Origin: Lachnospiraceae bacterium
GTDB lineage: Bacteria; Bacillota; Clostridia; Lachnospirales; Lachnospiraceae
Direction: 5' to 3'
Assembly (NCBI GenBank): GCA_017526985.1
Contig: JAFXQR010000041.1
Location: 1-42,822, forward strand
Length of the DNA stretch: 42,822 nucleotides
Positions 15,984 through 24,803 of the stretch are shown one piece after another. Under the pieces are notes generated by a model, which saw only the letters and a program-made list of their open reading frames with translations, was not told the DNA's origin and searched no databases. Positions within the stretch are counted from its first letter, which is position 1. Each line of letters starts with the position of its first letter. The position numbers and the translations under genes were made by a program.

Positions 15984-18656
15984 TTAAAAGTTTCCCTTAA
16001 TCAATTCATTTTCATAAAAGTTGTATTCCGCTTTGCCAAAAGGAATTGATTTAACCAGTCTGAAATACGGAACACTCTCACCATCAACAAGCAAATATTT
16101 CTTTCCTTTTGCAGACTCATAAAAATCCGCTTCATCGTATCCCCAACCAAGTCCGTCGCTCTCCAGTTCCCATCCCAGATTCAAATAAATGACACGCAAT
16201 CCCACAGCTTCACCATCCGTGTTCTCAGGCACTTCACATACAAAGTTTTTCAAATAAGAATCCACCCGTGAATAATCCGCAATTGCATGATCAAAAAGAT
16301 TGATTTTGGTATCACAAATAACAGAAGGCATCCTGCAAATATAAACAGAAACAACAAAGCACAAACAGATCCCGATAAAAAATGTCTTATTATGTTGAAA
16401 CATAATCAGATCATTTTGTAAACTATCATGTGTTTGCATCTCTGTTTCCTCATTTTTAACACTCTTTTTTGTCACGTACCGATCAAATACCACCACAATC
16501 AAACAAGCAATATACGGTGCTACGGGATTATAACCTTCCGGTCTTCCCATCCAGTAAACAAACATTCCTGCCGTGAATAACAATAACATCATAGCTTGAA
16601 GGTCCGTTCTTTTTAATTCTGTTCTTTTAAAGAACCCAAAACGCTCCAATAATACCGTCACTCCACCCATAAGAAAAATTTCTATATATACCCATGGTGC
16701 ATTTGTCCAATACAGTTTTCCATTACTGGTATCGCCGGCATTTTCTCTTGCCATGGTCGCCATTTCTTTTTTCCAGTCCAGGAATTCTGCCAGCGCACTG
16801 CCGTCAGACATGGTCAAAATATTATATGCTTTAATAATACTATAGGCTATCGCAACTTCAGCAACAACAAACATCATCTCCGCAATCATCTGCAATATTG
16901 TTTTTTTCAAAGTCACTTCCTTTTGAGACAGCAATGCAAGGCATACAGCCCAAGATACAGCACATACCAAACCGCTTTCGGGATTCCACAATATAGCCAG
17001 CATACAAATCAGATAACCTCCTAGCCGGCGTTTCCATGTCATTTGTTTTTCCTTCGTACATGCACAATAGTAAATCAGGACAAATGACCAAAACATGCGG
17101 AGCGGAAATGTCTGAAGATAAAGTTCCGAAATAACCAGATACGGCATAATCATGCATCCCATAATTATCCCGGATACATCATGTTTAAAATATCTATCCA
17201 TAGCCAGGAGTACAAACAGTATCGCAATCCCGGCAAATACAGCTGTTGTTACACCTATAGTTAAAAGATTATTCCCAAATATGAGCATTGGCAGCTTATA
17301 GAATAGGGCGAAGTGACCATACATTTGGTTTAGTCCACCACGAAAAGGTTCATTTCTGGCCACAAAATACATGGAATGATAAAACGTTCCCGTATGGTAA
17401 ACATCAGCCCACAGACCGGTATCCCACATGTTTATGACACAGGAATTAATACCTACCAAAATCGCTACTATACAATAAAAAATCTTTCGTACAATAGGAG
17501 GAATTGAAATTTTATCAGCATACTTTATACAAATGATAACAGCAACAAACGCAATTATATACTCCAATCGAAAACCAAACCATTCTCTGCCCAAAGCGTA
17601 AATACAAAGAATTGCGGCTATCAACGCTTCTCTTCGAATAAAATAAGACTTTAGTGTAACAATCAATCTTTCAGATAGTTTTCGTCCGCCCAAACCCAAA
17701 TACAAAAGAAGGAATATAACAAATACCACTATATATCCGGCTATTCTCTTACCGGAATCCTCCCCGCCGGTAAATATATGCAACAAACTTCCTTGTCTGG
17801 CTGTCAACATCAGAAAATGTATCGTCAATGCTATGGCTGCACATATGATTCCCCAGAAAGATGGATTTAGAACTTTTTCCCTATCTGTACTCTCATATCC
17901 AACCTTTGACTGACCACATATGACCGCAAATATTGACAGATATATAGTAAGCATTCTCGGAAGCATGATCCAAGTATCTTCCGATAAACTTATTACTGAA
18001 ATTTCCGAAACAAGAAGAAATACACCTCCCATTACCACACAGACACAAGCGGCTGCTTTTCTAAAACTTTCCGGCAACGCAACCGACCAAATGCAAAACA
18101 GAAGCATAAAAAACATCATCATAACAAGAGTGATTACTGTCCCTTGTTTCCAATGCTTCATATATGCACTATTGCTATAGTTTATATACAATCCATCAAT
18201 ACTTTGTTCAGGTGCACTACCATATGCGGAAACCACATATCCGTTTCTTCCGTCTGCCACAAAATGGAATCTCCCCCCCGGCTCAAGTCGAATCGGCTCC
18301 ATAACAGCTTCTACATCATTTCCATAGTAATCTGATACCGTATAAATACATTCCGCCAAACTATCATTTATTAATTCAATATCAGAGTAACGATTTGCCC
18401 AAAATATAATATGACCCAAGCGGAAATCATATCCCGAATCCAGGACAAACTCCTTTTCTTTTGCCGTCGAAGCATACCCCGTAAGTTCAGCATTATCAAA
18501 AGTCACTTCGCTACCGGAATAATTAAAATATGTAAATTGTTTAAACCACGCAAAAAGGCAAAGTGCAAATAAGCAACCGCAAATTATCAATTCTTTGCAC
18601 TTGGATATCTTTTTAATATTATTCAAATCTCCAAATACCCGCCTTCCAAAGCACAC
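15984..18656 (-). CDS. GT-C-like polytopic membrane protein (890 aa)
   Basis: Starts at a GTG (18656) that overlaps the TAG stop of the preceding fucosyltransferase by one base, with TTAAGG just upstream. Order: membrane helix (about 25-40); an extracytoplasmic domain (about 45-165) with FNYSGSEVTFDN and RLEPGGRFHFVADGRNG, resembling a beta-sandwich; many helices (about 170-770); and a short C-terminal outside region (YLLVDGESVPYFRLVKSIPFG). The size and plan fit GT-C transferases acting on the outer face of the membrane. I cannot point to a certain catalytic Asp. The stretch is visibly richer in A+T than the genes either side of the locus, which suggests separate acquisition. Confidence 0.7.
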   Translation of the reverse strand: MCFGRRVFGDLNNIKKISKCKELIICGCLFALCLFAWFKQFTYFNYSGSEVTFDNAELTGYASTAKEKEFVLDSGYDFRLGHIIFWANRYSDIELINDSLAECIYTVSDYYGNDVEAVMEPIRLEPGGRFHFVADGRNGYVVSAYGSAPEQSIDGLYINYSNSAYMKHWKQGTVITLVMMMFFMLLFCIWSVALPESFRKAAACVCVVMGGVFLLVSEISVISLSEDTWIMLPRMLTIYLSIFAVICGQSKVGYESTDREKVLNPSFWGIICAAIALTIHFLMLTARQGSLLHIFTGGEDSGKRIAGYIVVFVIFLLLYLGLGGRKLSERLIVTLKSYFIRREALIAAILCIYALGREWFGFRLEYIIAFVAVIICIKYADKISIPPIVRKIFYCIVAILVGINSCVINMWDTGLWADVYHTGTFYHSMYFVARNEPFRGGLNQMYGHFALFYKLPMLIFGNNLLTIGVTTAVFAGIAILFVLLAMDRYFKHDVSGIIMGCMIMPYLVISELYLQTFPLRMFWSFVLIYYCACTKEKQMTWKRRLGGYLICMLAILWNPESGLVCAVSWAVCLALLSQKEVTLKKTILQMIAEMMFVVAEVAIAYSIIKAYNILTMSDGSALAEFLDWKKEMATMARENAGDTSNGKLYWTNAPWVYIEIFLMGGVTVLLERFGFFKRTELKRTDLQAMMLLLFTAGMFVYWMGRPEGYNPVAPYIACLIVVVFDRYVTKKSVKNEETEMQTHDSLQNDLIMFQHNKTFFIGICLCFVVSVYICRMPSVICDTKINLFDHAIADYSRVDSYLKNFVCEVPENTDGEAVGLRVIYLNLGWELESDGLGWGYDEADFYESAKGKKYLLVDGESVPYFRLVKSIPFGKAEYNFYENELIKGNF

Positions 18657-19519
18657 TATACCTTAATCCTTATCCATTCCGGAAGATAGAAATTCTCATT
18701 CCATGTTCCTGTCTCCGGACAAATTACAATTCGATCGTCATTTTTGCTTAAATAAGCTGCCCACCAGCTGTAGGTACTGTTTGCAATAATATTGTATTTA
18801 CAACAACTCATAAGATACATATCATATACTACTTTATTTTCATTTGTATAATCCATGTATTTGATAATAATGTCTTCCCCGACACTCTTTTCAAGAAACT
18901 CTCTGGCATAATCAATATCATCCGAAAATACATATGCCACCAATTTCGAACATGTCGTCTTGCTTTTCAACAACTCTAATGCATCCAGATAATACTGCAT
19001 CGGAATTTCCCATCCAACCGAAACATAATCCCCCCGTCGTATATGGATTGATACACTATTATTTTTTTCTATTTCGTCCTGAAATTCCCGGATTGCATCC
19101 GGCTCCTTCAGTTTAATTATCTCAGTAAGCTCTTTCCGATATTCATCAAAATATCTGTAATTCTGCCAATATCCATCAAAATAGATATTCTCTTTTTCCT
19201 CAAATACTCTTTTATCAAATCCCAAATGATTTTCTTCTTTATATATCTTCGTTTTCAATCCTATTGCCAGACGTTTCATAATTCTGTTTGTCTTTAGCTT
19301 TTTCAAAAAAGGATTATAGGTGTAATAAAAAGATATTCTTTTTTTATACGGAAGATCAAACTTCAAAATCTCCAAGTACCTGTCTTTTATTCTTTTTCGA
19401 TCCAAAACAGATGTATCAATAATTAAACTACCGCCTGTCTTTTTTGCCACTGCATACCCGAATGCGTAGCAAAAAAGCTGATTTCCCAATCCCGCTTTTA
19501 TATCAACAATTACTTTCAT
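18656..19519 (-). CDS. alpha-1,2-fucosyltransferase, GT11 family
   Basis: 287 residues, the usual GT11 length. Family motifs: VDIKAGLGNQLFCYAFG at the N-terminus (acceptor side), SIHIRRGDYVS (H159; the HxRRxDY donor-binding motif), YVFSDDIDYAREFL and the C-terminal NSTYSWWAAYLS. It should use GDP-fucose (or a related GDP-sugar) in the cytoplasm to add an alpha-1,2-linked fucose to the glycan. The start ATG follows GGAG at six nt. It is tightly coupled to the downstream 890-aa gene (TAGTG overlap). GDP-fucose synthesis genes are not in the window. It is a paralogue of the GT11 at 23946-24803 but has clearly diverged and is more A+T rich. Confidence 0.92.
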   Translation of the reverse strand: MKVIVDIKAGLGNQLFCYAFGYAVAKKTGGSLIIDTSVLDRKRIKDRYLEILKFDLPYKKRISFYYTYNPFLKKLKTNRIMKRLAIGLKTKIYKEENHLGFDKRVFEEKENIYFDGYWQNYRYFDEYRKELTEIIKLKEPDAIREFQDEIEKNNSVSIHIRRGDYVSVGWEIPMQYYLDALELLKSKTTCSKLVAYVFSDDIDYAREFLEKSVGEDIIIKYMDYTNENKVVYDMYLMSCCKYNIIANSTYSWWAAYLSKNDDRIVICPETGTWNENFYLPEWIRIKV

Positions 19520-19544
19520 AAAGTCTCCATTTCTGCCTGAATAT

Positions 19545-22097
19545 TCAAGGCTCTATCTCAGTCCAATTGTCACGAACGAACACATCTTCTTCAACATGAA
19601 GCCATTTCTGTTCTTCATACAAATATTCAAAGTAATCCGCCGGTGTCAATCCAAAATCAAAAGCGTACAATACATATAATCCGTCATTTTTCTTTTCAGA
19701 ATCTATTTTGTTCCCGGTATAGGGATTGACCGGATTCTCTATAACATCCTCCATTGCAATTGTAGGGACATCAGCATTGCACATAAGTTCATCGGATACA
19801 GACAATGTGCCATGCGCATCAAAGTCCTTCACCATAAGCATGCAATTTACACCCTCCAACTCCGTCACTTCATTATTTCCAAGATCAGGAAATTCCCCAA
19901 GAGATCTTCCATGATCGGATACTACGATTATCTTTGTATTGTCATACACGCCCTGCTCCTTGATGTAGTTCAGAAACTTTCCTATCTGAAGAAAGGCCGC
20001 CATATTAATATGATAATAGGAAGGCTGAGAGTCATCCTTAGCCAGATAAAAAACATTTCCCTCGTCATCCACCCTATATCCCGGTTCCTCCGCGCCCTCA
20101 TTTGTATGGCTGCTTGGGGTATAATCCGGAAGCTGGAGAGTCTGCTGGTCATGAGCGATGTCATTATTCAGGATTAAGAATGTATCCGTCTTCTCATCCG
20201 TAATCTCAGAAAGTCTATCAAGACGGTCCATCACCTCGTAGGCCTCCATGAAATGTGAGGAATACAATCCTCCCACATCCGAAACGCCTTTAGACGAAAA
20301 ATAAATACCACCGTCATAAACCGTTGTCTGGGCGATAACCGGCGTAATCTTGAAGAGACTATACCAGAAAAGATTTCTTTCACGCACGGACTCAGCATTA
20401 TCCAGCACATCCTCATCCATGTAGAACCCCATGGTTCTAAGCCCTTTTACGCCTTCCATATCATCATAAATAGACATATCGGGAACCAGCTGATATCCGG
20501 CATAGGGAATATCGCATAATGTTACCTCCCAACCATTTTCAGAAAAAAGTCTCGGCATTAGTGTGGTATATTCATAATTCTTTTCTTCTATGGTAACGTC
20601 ACTTCGTTGTCCGGAATAGTAAGGGATATACTCATACCCACCAAGCATCCCCGGGGAGCCTATGGCCGTATTACTCCCGCAGGATACCGTATTACGGTAA
20701 TAAACAAATCCGTCATACACTTCCTTCATCTCGGGCTTTTCTGCCGCCATATATGGCAAATATAAGCCGATCATAGCGTCAATGCTGAATACTATTATAT
20801 TCCTGCCGGTACGACTCAGCCTGAATATAGGCTCGTCATCACGCATTTTGCTCTCCAAAAGATATGAATTAGCAGTAATCTCCTGATTTATCGTTACAAC
20901 ATTGTACAGGCCGACTATAAGCAGCGCACCTGCCAGCACCCCACATAACTTCGATGTCACAGTGGGGATCTTTCTTCCCATCAGGAACATCAAAACTGCA
21001 ATGATCGCTATGACTATCATATTGACCATCTTTTCCCTGCCGGAAAAATGCGGGAATACAGCAAAAAACAAGTCTGCCGATATTATGCCAAGATTCTTAC
21101 CGAAAAACATATAGTCGGCAACTGCGACAACAGCGCCTATATTTATCACATGAAACAACACCTTCCTTATCCTTCCGGCCGAAATGTAGCAGAATACGGA
21201 AGTCCATACCAGAAAATAGCCTGTGGCTACCGCAAATGTCGAAACTACATAATGTACGGGATTCCTGGGATCCGCAGTAACGACAAATTCAGCAGCAGAA
21301 GAAGCTATCAGAGCAGAGGGTATCACAAGCCCCATTAATATGGTAAGAACCAGCTGGGCAGGTATCATGTCCTTCTCCCACCTGCCGGATTTCTCTGTTC
21401 GGGTCTCCCTGCTTTCCTTCTTTTTAACAGGAATAAACTTCATCACTACATTCTTTCCAAGCGAAAAAATATTATTCAGAGTCCAGTAGAAAACAAGCCC
21501 GGAAGGACTGTCGTAGAGCAGCACCAAAAAAACCGCTGCCACCAGGTAGGTCTGTATCTTGTTCTTTAAAGGATAACCCCTAAGGTATATCGCAGCGGAA
21601 CCGAAATTTATCAATGTCATGAGTACCGGCAGGACATTGACAGATACACCACCTATATGCAGCAACGCATCAGGTGCGCTAAGGTTCTTTATCGGCCCCA
21701 GCGCAGCCCCGTTTAGATCCTGAAGGTTTGACAGAAAATGAAAAGCCGCAATGAAAAAAGGGATCTGAAGAATCGTTGGAAGCAGCACCTTGATCACACT
21801 GCCCGGCTTATAATCCATCTCCCTATAATACGCCTGGAGTATCATGAAACGTTCATCACCGGAAAATGTCTTATGTATTCGATTTATCCACCCCTGCATG
21901 CTTTTCTGTTTTTCATTTTCCTCTGCCTGGATAGTATCCGCCCGAAGGTATATAGGCAATATCAGAAGATTCACCACCAGGCTGACGCCTATGATGACAT
22001 ATCCCGGATTCCCGATGATTCTCTTAAGAAAGACATATACAAATTCCAATATATACTCTATCGGAATAATAAATATGTTATATAGAATGGTTCCCAT
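19545..22097 (-). CDS. YidC/Oxa1 domain fused to an alkaline-phosphatase/LTA-synthase-type transferase domain
   Basis: 850 residues. Residues about 1-222 are a YidC/Oxa1 module: IIGVSLVVNLLILPIYLRA, LLPTILQIPFFIAAFHFLSNLQ, VLPVLMTLINFGSAAIY and SGLVFYWTLNNIFSLGKNV match its core helices. The groove Arg that in Bacillus SpoIIIJ precedes LLILP is Asn43 here. Residues 245-405 hold more membrane helices. Residues 430-850 are an alkaline-phosphatase-superfamily domain: NIIVFSIDAM (D440), GSNTAIGSPGM (T477 is the likely nucleophile), NNDIAHD (H649) and KIIVVSDHGRSLG (D728/H729) supply metal ligands. LTA synthases and phosphoethanolamine transferases have the same plan. Likely role (inference): add a phospho-substituent such as phosphoglycerol to the glycan outside the cell. 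It begins 235 nt after the upstream gene. Confidence 0.85.
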   Translation of the reverse strand: MGTILYNIFIIPIEYILEFVYVFLKRIIGNPGYVIIGVSLVVNLLILPIYLRADTIQAEENEKQKSMQGWINRIHKTFSGDERFMILQAYYREMDYKPGSVIKVLLPTILQIPFFIAAFHFLSNLQDLNGAALGPIKNLSAPDALLHIGGVSVNVLPVLMTLINFGSAAIYLRGYPLKNKIQTYLVAAVFLVLLYDSPSGLVFYWTLNNIFSLGKNVVMKFIPVKKKESRETRTEKSGRWEKDMIPAQLVLTILMGLVIPSALIASSAAEFVVTADPRNPVHYVVSTFAVATGYFLVWTSVFCYISAGRIRKVLFHVINIGAVVAVADYMFFGKNLGIISADLFFAVFPHFSGREKMVNMIVIAIIAVLMFLMGRKIPTVTSKLCGVLAGALLIVGLYNVVTINQEITANSYLLESKMRDDEPIFRLSRTGRNIIVFSIDAMIGLYLPYMAAEKPEMKEVYDGFVYYRNTVSCGSNTAIGSPGMLGGYEYIPYYSGQRSDVTIEEKNYEYTTLMPRLFSENGWEVTLCDIPYAGYQLVPDMSIYDDMEGVKGLRTMGFYMDEDVLDNAESVRERNLFWYSLFKITPVIAQTTVYDGGIYFSSKGVSDVGGLYSSHFMEAYEVMDRLDRLSEITDEKTDTFLILNNDIAHDQQTLQLPDYTPSSHTNEGAEEPGYRVDDEGNVFYLAKDDSQPSYYHINMAAFLQIGKFLNYIKEQGVYDNTKIIVVSDHGRSLGEFPDLGNNEVTELEGVNCMLMVKDFDAHGTLSVSDELMCNADVPTIAMEDVIENPVNPYTGNKIDSEKKNDGLYVLYAFDFGLTPADYFEYLYEEQKWLHVEEDVFVRDNWTEIEP

Positions 22098-22332
22098 TTC
22101 ACTGCTACTCCGTCCTAAAACAGATTTATCAGACTACCTAATAAACTAACCGCCCCAATTTGTCATCCAAATAAACATTTTGCCAATGCATTACTCATAT
22201 TCACGTTTGTGAGTATGTAATCCCACAAGAAAAACTGCTACCACCATCTGTTTTTTTCTATCCGCAAATAAAGCATTATCAATATGCTGCTTAATACTCT
22301 TTTTATTCATGTTATTTTTCTTTTCCTTACGA
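22098..22332 (-). other. 235-nt gap in glycan operon with a doubtful 39-aa ORF
   Basis: The largest gap inside the glycan locus. It holds one possible short minus-strand ORF (22191-22310, MNKKSIKQHIDNALF..., ending KREYE), but its nearest ribosome-like site (AAGGA) is about 12 nt from the ATG, and no family is recognised. No convincing promoter, hairpin or terminator was seen. It may be a degraded remnant left by gene exchange. Confidence 0.3.
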
Positions 22333-23922
22333 TCAATGTAACCTGTAGATTTTTATTTCTCTTTCAAAACTTCCCACCATGATCGGATAAACACCGCATA
22401 AATCATACGAGGATAAAATATCTCCATCCATATCATACTCATATATTTCATCATCGATAATGATATACTCTGCTTCCGCATTCAATATTTTATTCCTCAC
22501 ACTATGTGTTTCATTCTGAAAACAGTCATAAATATCCTTTGCATACGGAAAAATCAACTGTAGTTGCTTGTCATTATTCCATTTATCCATCACTTTGTTG
22601 TTTATATATTGACACTCTCCGGCATCTATAGTATTCAACCCATTTCTAATACAATAGAACGCAAATGGCGAGCCAAGTATAAGTACATCATCTGACGGTC
22701 TGCACTCTCTGATCGTATCCATTTCATTATACAGTTTTTCCCATTCTGACAATTGCGAATCATCCAGAGATCTGTTTAGCGAATAGGGAACCATCGGAAC
22801 AAGCAGTAAAATAGCGAGGATTGCATAAAACACTCCTCCTTTCCATCCGTCAGTCCCAATCCCTTTCAATAACGGATGATTGGATTTGCTGCCCGTAAAA
22901 TTGTCAGTTCCAAACACATAGGCCTCACAAAACAACATAATAAGCGCGGGTACCAGCAACTGCAAAAAATACGTCAGCCATGTTCCGTTGTTTCTTCCAA
23001 AATAAACTGCAACGAAAAGCATACAGAAGAAACAAATCAGCGGAAATCCAAAAAAATGCTCCACGCTTATTTTTTTCTTTATAAAACCTGCTCCTCTGTA
23101 TAGCACATATGCTGCAACAGCTACTATCGGCAAAGGAAAAAGCTTCCCTAAAGCCACTAACTGTTTTAAAGAATATAGTATACTATAATCAGGACTACCG
23201 GACATATACAGAACTGCTTCCGTAAAGTATAACGGAAAAACAAGATTTACAACAACTATGCTGGATGTGCAAAGAATCGCCCCGGCTATCATGAACTTTA
23301 AGAACTCTCTCTTTTCATATACCAGGAAATAAACGGCAATGCCCAGAAAAGTGAACGCAAAATATATTTTCGTGTAAAACATAATCGTAACAATGAATGC
23401 CAGAAGAACGGGATGCTGTTTTCCTTTTTCTATACCCACGACAAAAACATAATATAACAGCATCGCCAAAAACAATCCCAAAGCATCCGGAAATACACCA
23501 CCATATACTGTATATCTCCAAAAGCAAGCATATAGCATGCTTGCCGATAACAGAGCCAGTTCCCATCTCTTATGTTTTTTATATATAAGAGCGCCCATTA
23601 ATATACAAGCACTGATCTTATAAACTGCATAACAGATCGTTGATGTAATCAGTACAGACAAACCCGTCACTGCCGACACTGCTCCGGCAACAAACGGGGC
23701 CATAAAACCATACATATAAAAAACCGGCATTCCTCCATTGGAAGGCATAATATAGGGATTTACTCCGGATGCAAACTGTGATGCTATAGCAATAAGCGTA
23801 CCTTCCCTGAGTTCTTTTGGGATATCCGGGTATATCCAACATCTCAATTCAAGTACAAAGCAACAGAAAAGAAAAATAATACACAATAATTCTATTAATC
23901 GTATCGGTTTTTTTTCTATCAT
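22333..23922 (-). CDS. GT-C-like (PMT/GT39-type plan) membrane protein (529 aa)
   Basis: About ten to eleven hydrophobic helices between residues 10 and 375, then a soluble outside domain of about 150 residues (LNRSLDDSQLSEWEKLYNEM to the end) with RPSDDVLILGSPFAFYCIRNG and AEAEYIIIDDEIYEYD. The first outside loop contains YPDIPKELREGTLIAIASQFASG with nearby Asp/Glu, where GT-C enzymes place catalytic acids, followed by NPYIMPS. It is predicted to move a sugar from a polyprenyl-phosphate donor to the glycan outside. The start ATG is preceded by GGTGA at seven nt; it lies 23 nt after the GT11 gene. The exact family is not certain. Confidence 0.75.
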   Translation of the reverse strand: MIEKKPIRLIELLCIIFLFCCFVLELRCWIYPDIPKELREGTLIAIASQFASGVNPYIMPSNGGMPVFYMYGFMAPFVAGAVSAVTGLSVLITSTICYAVYKISACILMGALIYKKHKRWELALLSASMLYACFWRYTVYGGVFPDALGLFLAMLLYYVFVVGIEKGKQHPVLLAFIVTIMFYTKIYFAFTFLGIAVYFLVYEKREFLKFMIAGAILCTSSIVVVNLVFPLYFTEAVLYMSGSPDYSILYSLKQLVALGKLFPLPIVAVAAYVLYRGAGFIKKKISVEHFFGFPLICFFCMLFVAVYFGRNNGTWLTYFLQLLVPALIMLFCEAYVFGTDNFTGSKSNHPLLKGIGTDGWKGGVFYAILAILLLVPMVPYSLNRSLDDSQLSEWEKLYNEMDTIRECRPSDDVLILGSPFAFYCIRNGLNTIDAGECQYINNKVMDKWNNDKQLQLIFPYAKDIYDCFQNETHSVRNKILNAEAEYIIIDDEIYEYDMDGDILSSYDLCGVYPIMVGSFEREIKIYRLH

Positions 23923-23945
23923 GTATCAATCACCAAATGCATTAT

Positions 23946-24803
23946 TCAAATACATATCCATTTCTCAGACCAAGTCTTTTTATCAGCATAGTTATTTGTC
24001 TGTGGATATATCACTCTTTTATCCCGGTTCTCGTTTAGCCATGCCGCCCACCAACTATAAGTACTTCGTGATATTATCTGGTGAGAGCAAACCCTCATCA
24101 ACTCAAAATCCTCAAGATCCTTCATTTCAGATGTATAATCCATATACCTGAAATCATAATCCAGACCATTAAAGGCTTTCCGCACCCATTCAAGATCCTC
24201 GGAAAAGCAGTAAAACACCGCACCTTCGCCCAGCAATTCAGCCATTCTTTGTACAGCGCTCCGGTAGTACTCCTCATTATGGGCTATTCCTATCTTTACA
24301 TAGTCTCCGCGTCTTACATGAACTGCCACACTCCGTGGATTATCTGACATCTCAGCCTTTAAAGCTGCCGCAGGGACAGAAAGCTTCTCTTTGTATACGT
24401 ACATCCTGCGAATATCATCCTGATACTTTTCAAAATATTGAAGATGCTGCCAGTCTCCGACATAATATACGGTTGTTCCCTTTTTATGACCCGCTAAAAT
24501 TTCCGGATCATAATGCTCCTTATCCCTTTCCTCTATCGTCGGAGTAAATAACCCCAGGCTCCTTCGCCTGTAGAAATGATTCCAGAAAAGATGGTCTATT
24601 TTTCTGTCTCCAAGCGGATAACAGATTTTCTTATCAAACTCTATATTATAGTGGGCAATATCATAGTTTCTGAAAAACCAGGGTGCCTCTTGGGTTGAAG
24701 TATCCAGGGCATATACATCGCCGGTTTCCTTTGCCAGCTGGTAACCTGCCGCGAATGACCACAACTGATTACCAAATCCTCCGCTCAACCTGAATATTAT
24801 CAT
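23946..24803 (-). CDS. alpha-1,2-fucosyltransferase, GT11 family (second copy)
   Basis: 285 residues. Motifs: IIFRLSGGFGNQLWSFAAG at the N-terminus, VAVHVRRGDYVKIG (H162), FYCFSEDLEWVRKAF and SRSTYSWWAAWLNE near the C-terminus; all are typical of GT11. It should use GDP-fucose in the cytoplasm. The start ATG (24803) shares the ATGA overlap with the stop of the upstream ABC transporter, so translation is coupled. Two GT11 enzymes in one locus suggest two different fucose linkages or acceptors in the repeat unit. Confidence 0.92.
   Translation of the reverse strand: MIIFRLSGGFGNQLWSFAAGYQLAKETGDVYALDTSTQEAPWFFRNYDIAHYNIEFDKKICYPLGDRKIDHLFWNHFYRRRSLGLFTPTIEERDKEHYDPEILAGHKKGTTVYYVGDWQHLQYFEKYQDDIRRMYVYKEKLSVPAAALKAEMSDNPRSVAVHVRRGDYVKIGIAHNEEYYRSAVQRMAELLGEGAVFYCFSEDLEWVRKAFNGLDYDFRYMDYTSEMKDLEDFELMRVCSHQIISRSTYSWWAAWLNENRDKRVIYPQTNNYADKKTWSEKWICI

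Noticed and set aside
20638-20680. GC-rich stretch (CATCCCCGGGGAGCC) resembling the rlmD palindromic repeat
   Set aside because: It encodes GSPGMLGG around the active-site Thr region of the phosphatase domain, which fits the enzyme family, and it lacks the CCCCCAAGC hairpin arm. The likeness is probably chance.
22191-22310. 39-codon minus-strand ORF in the gap before the YidC-fusion gene
   Set aside because: The ribosome-like site is about 12 nt away, there is no overlap or coupling with its neighbours, and no motif is seen; kept only as part of the gap description.
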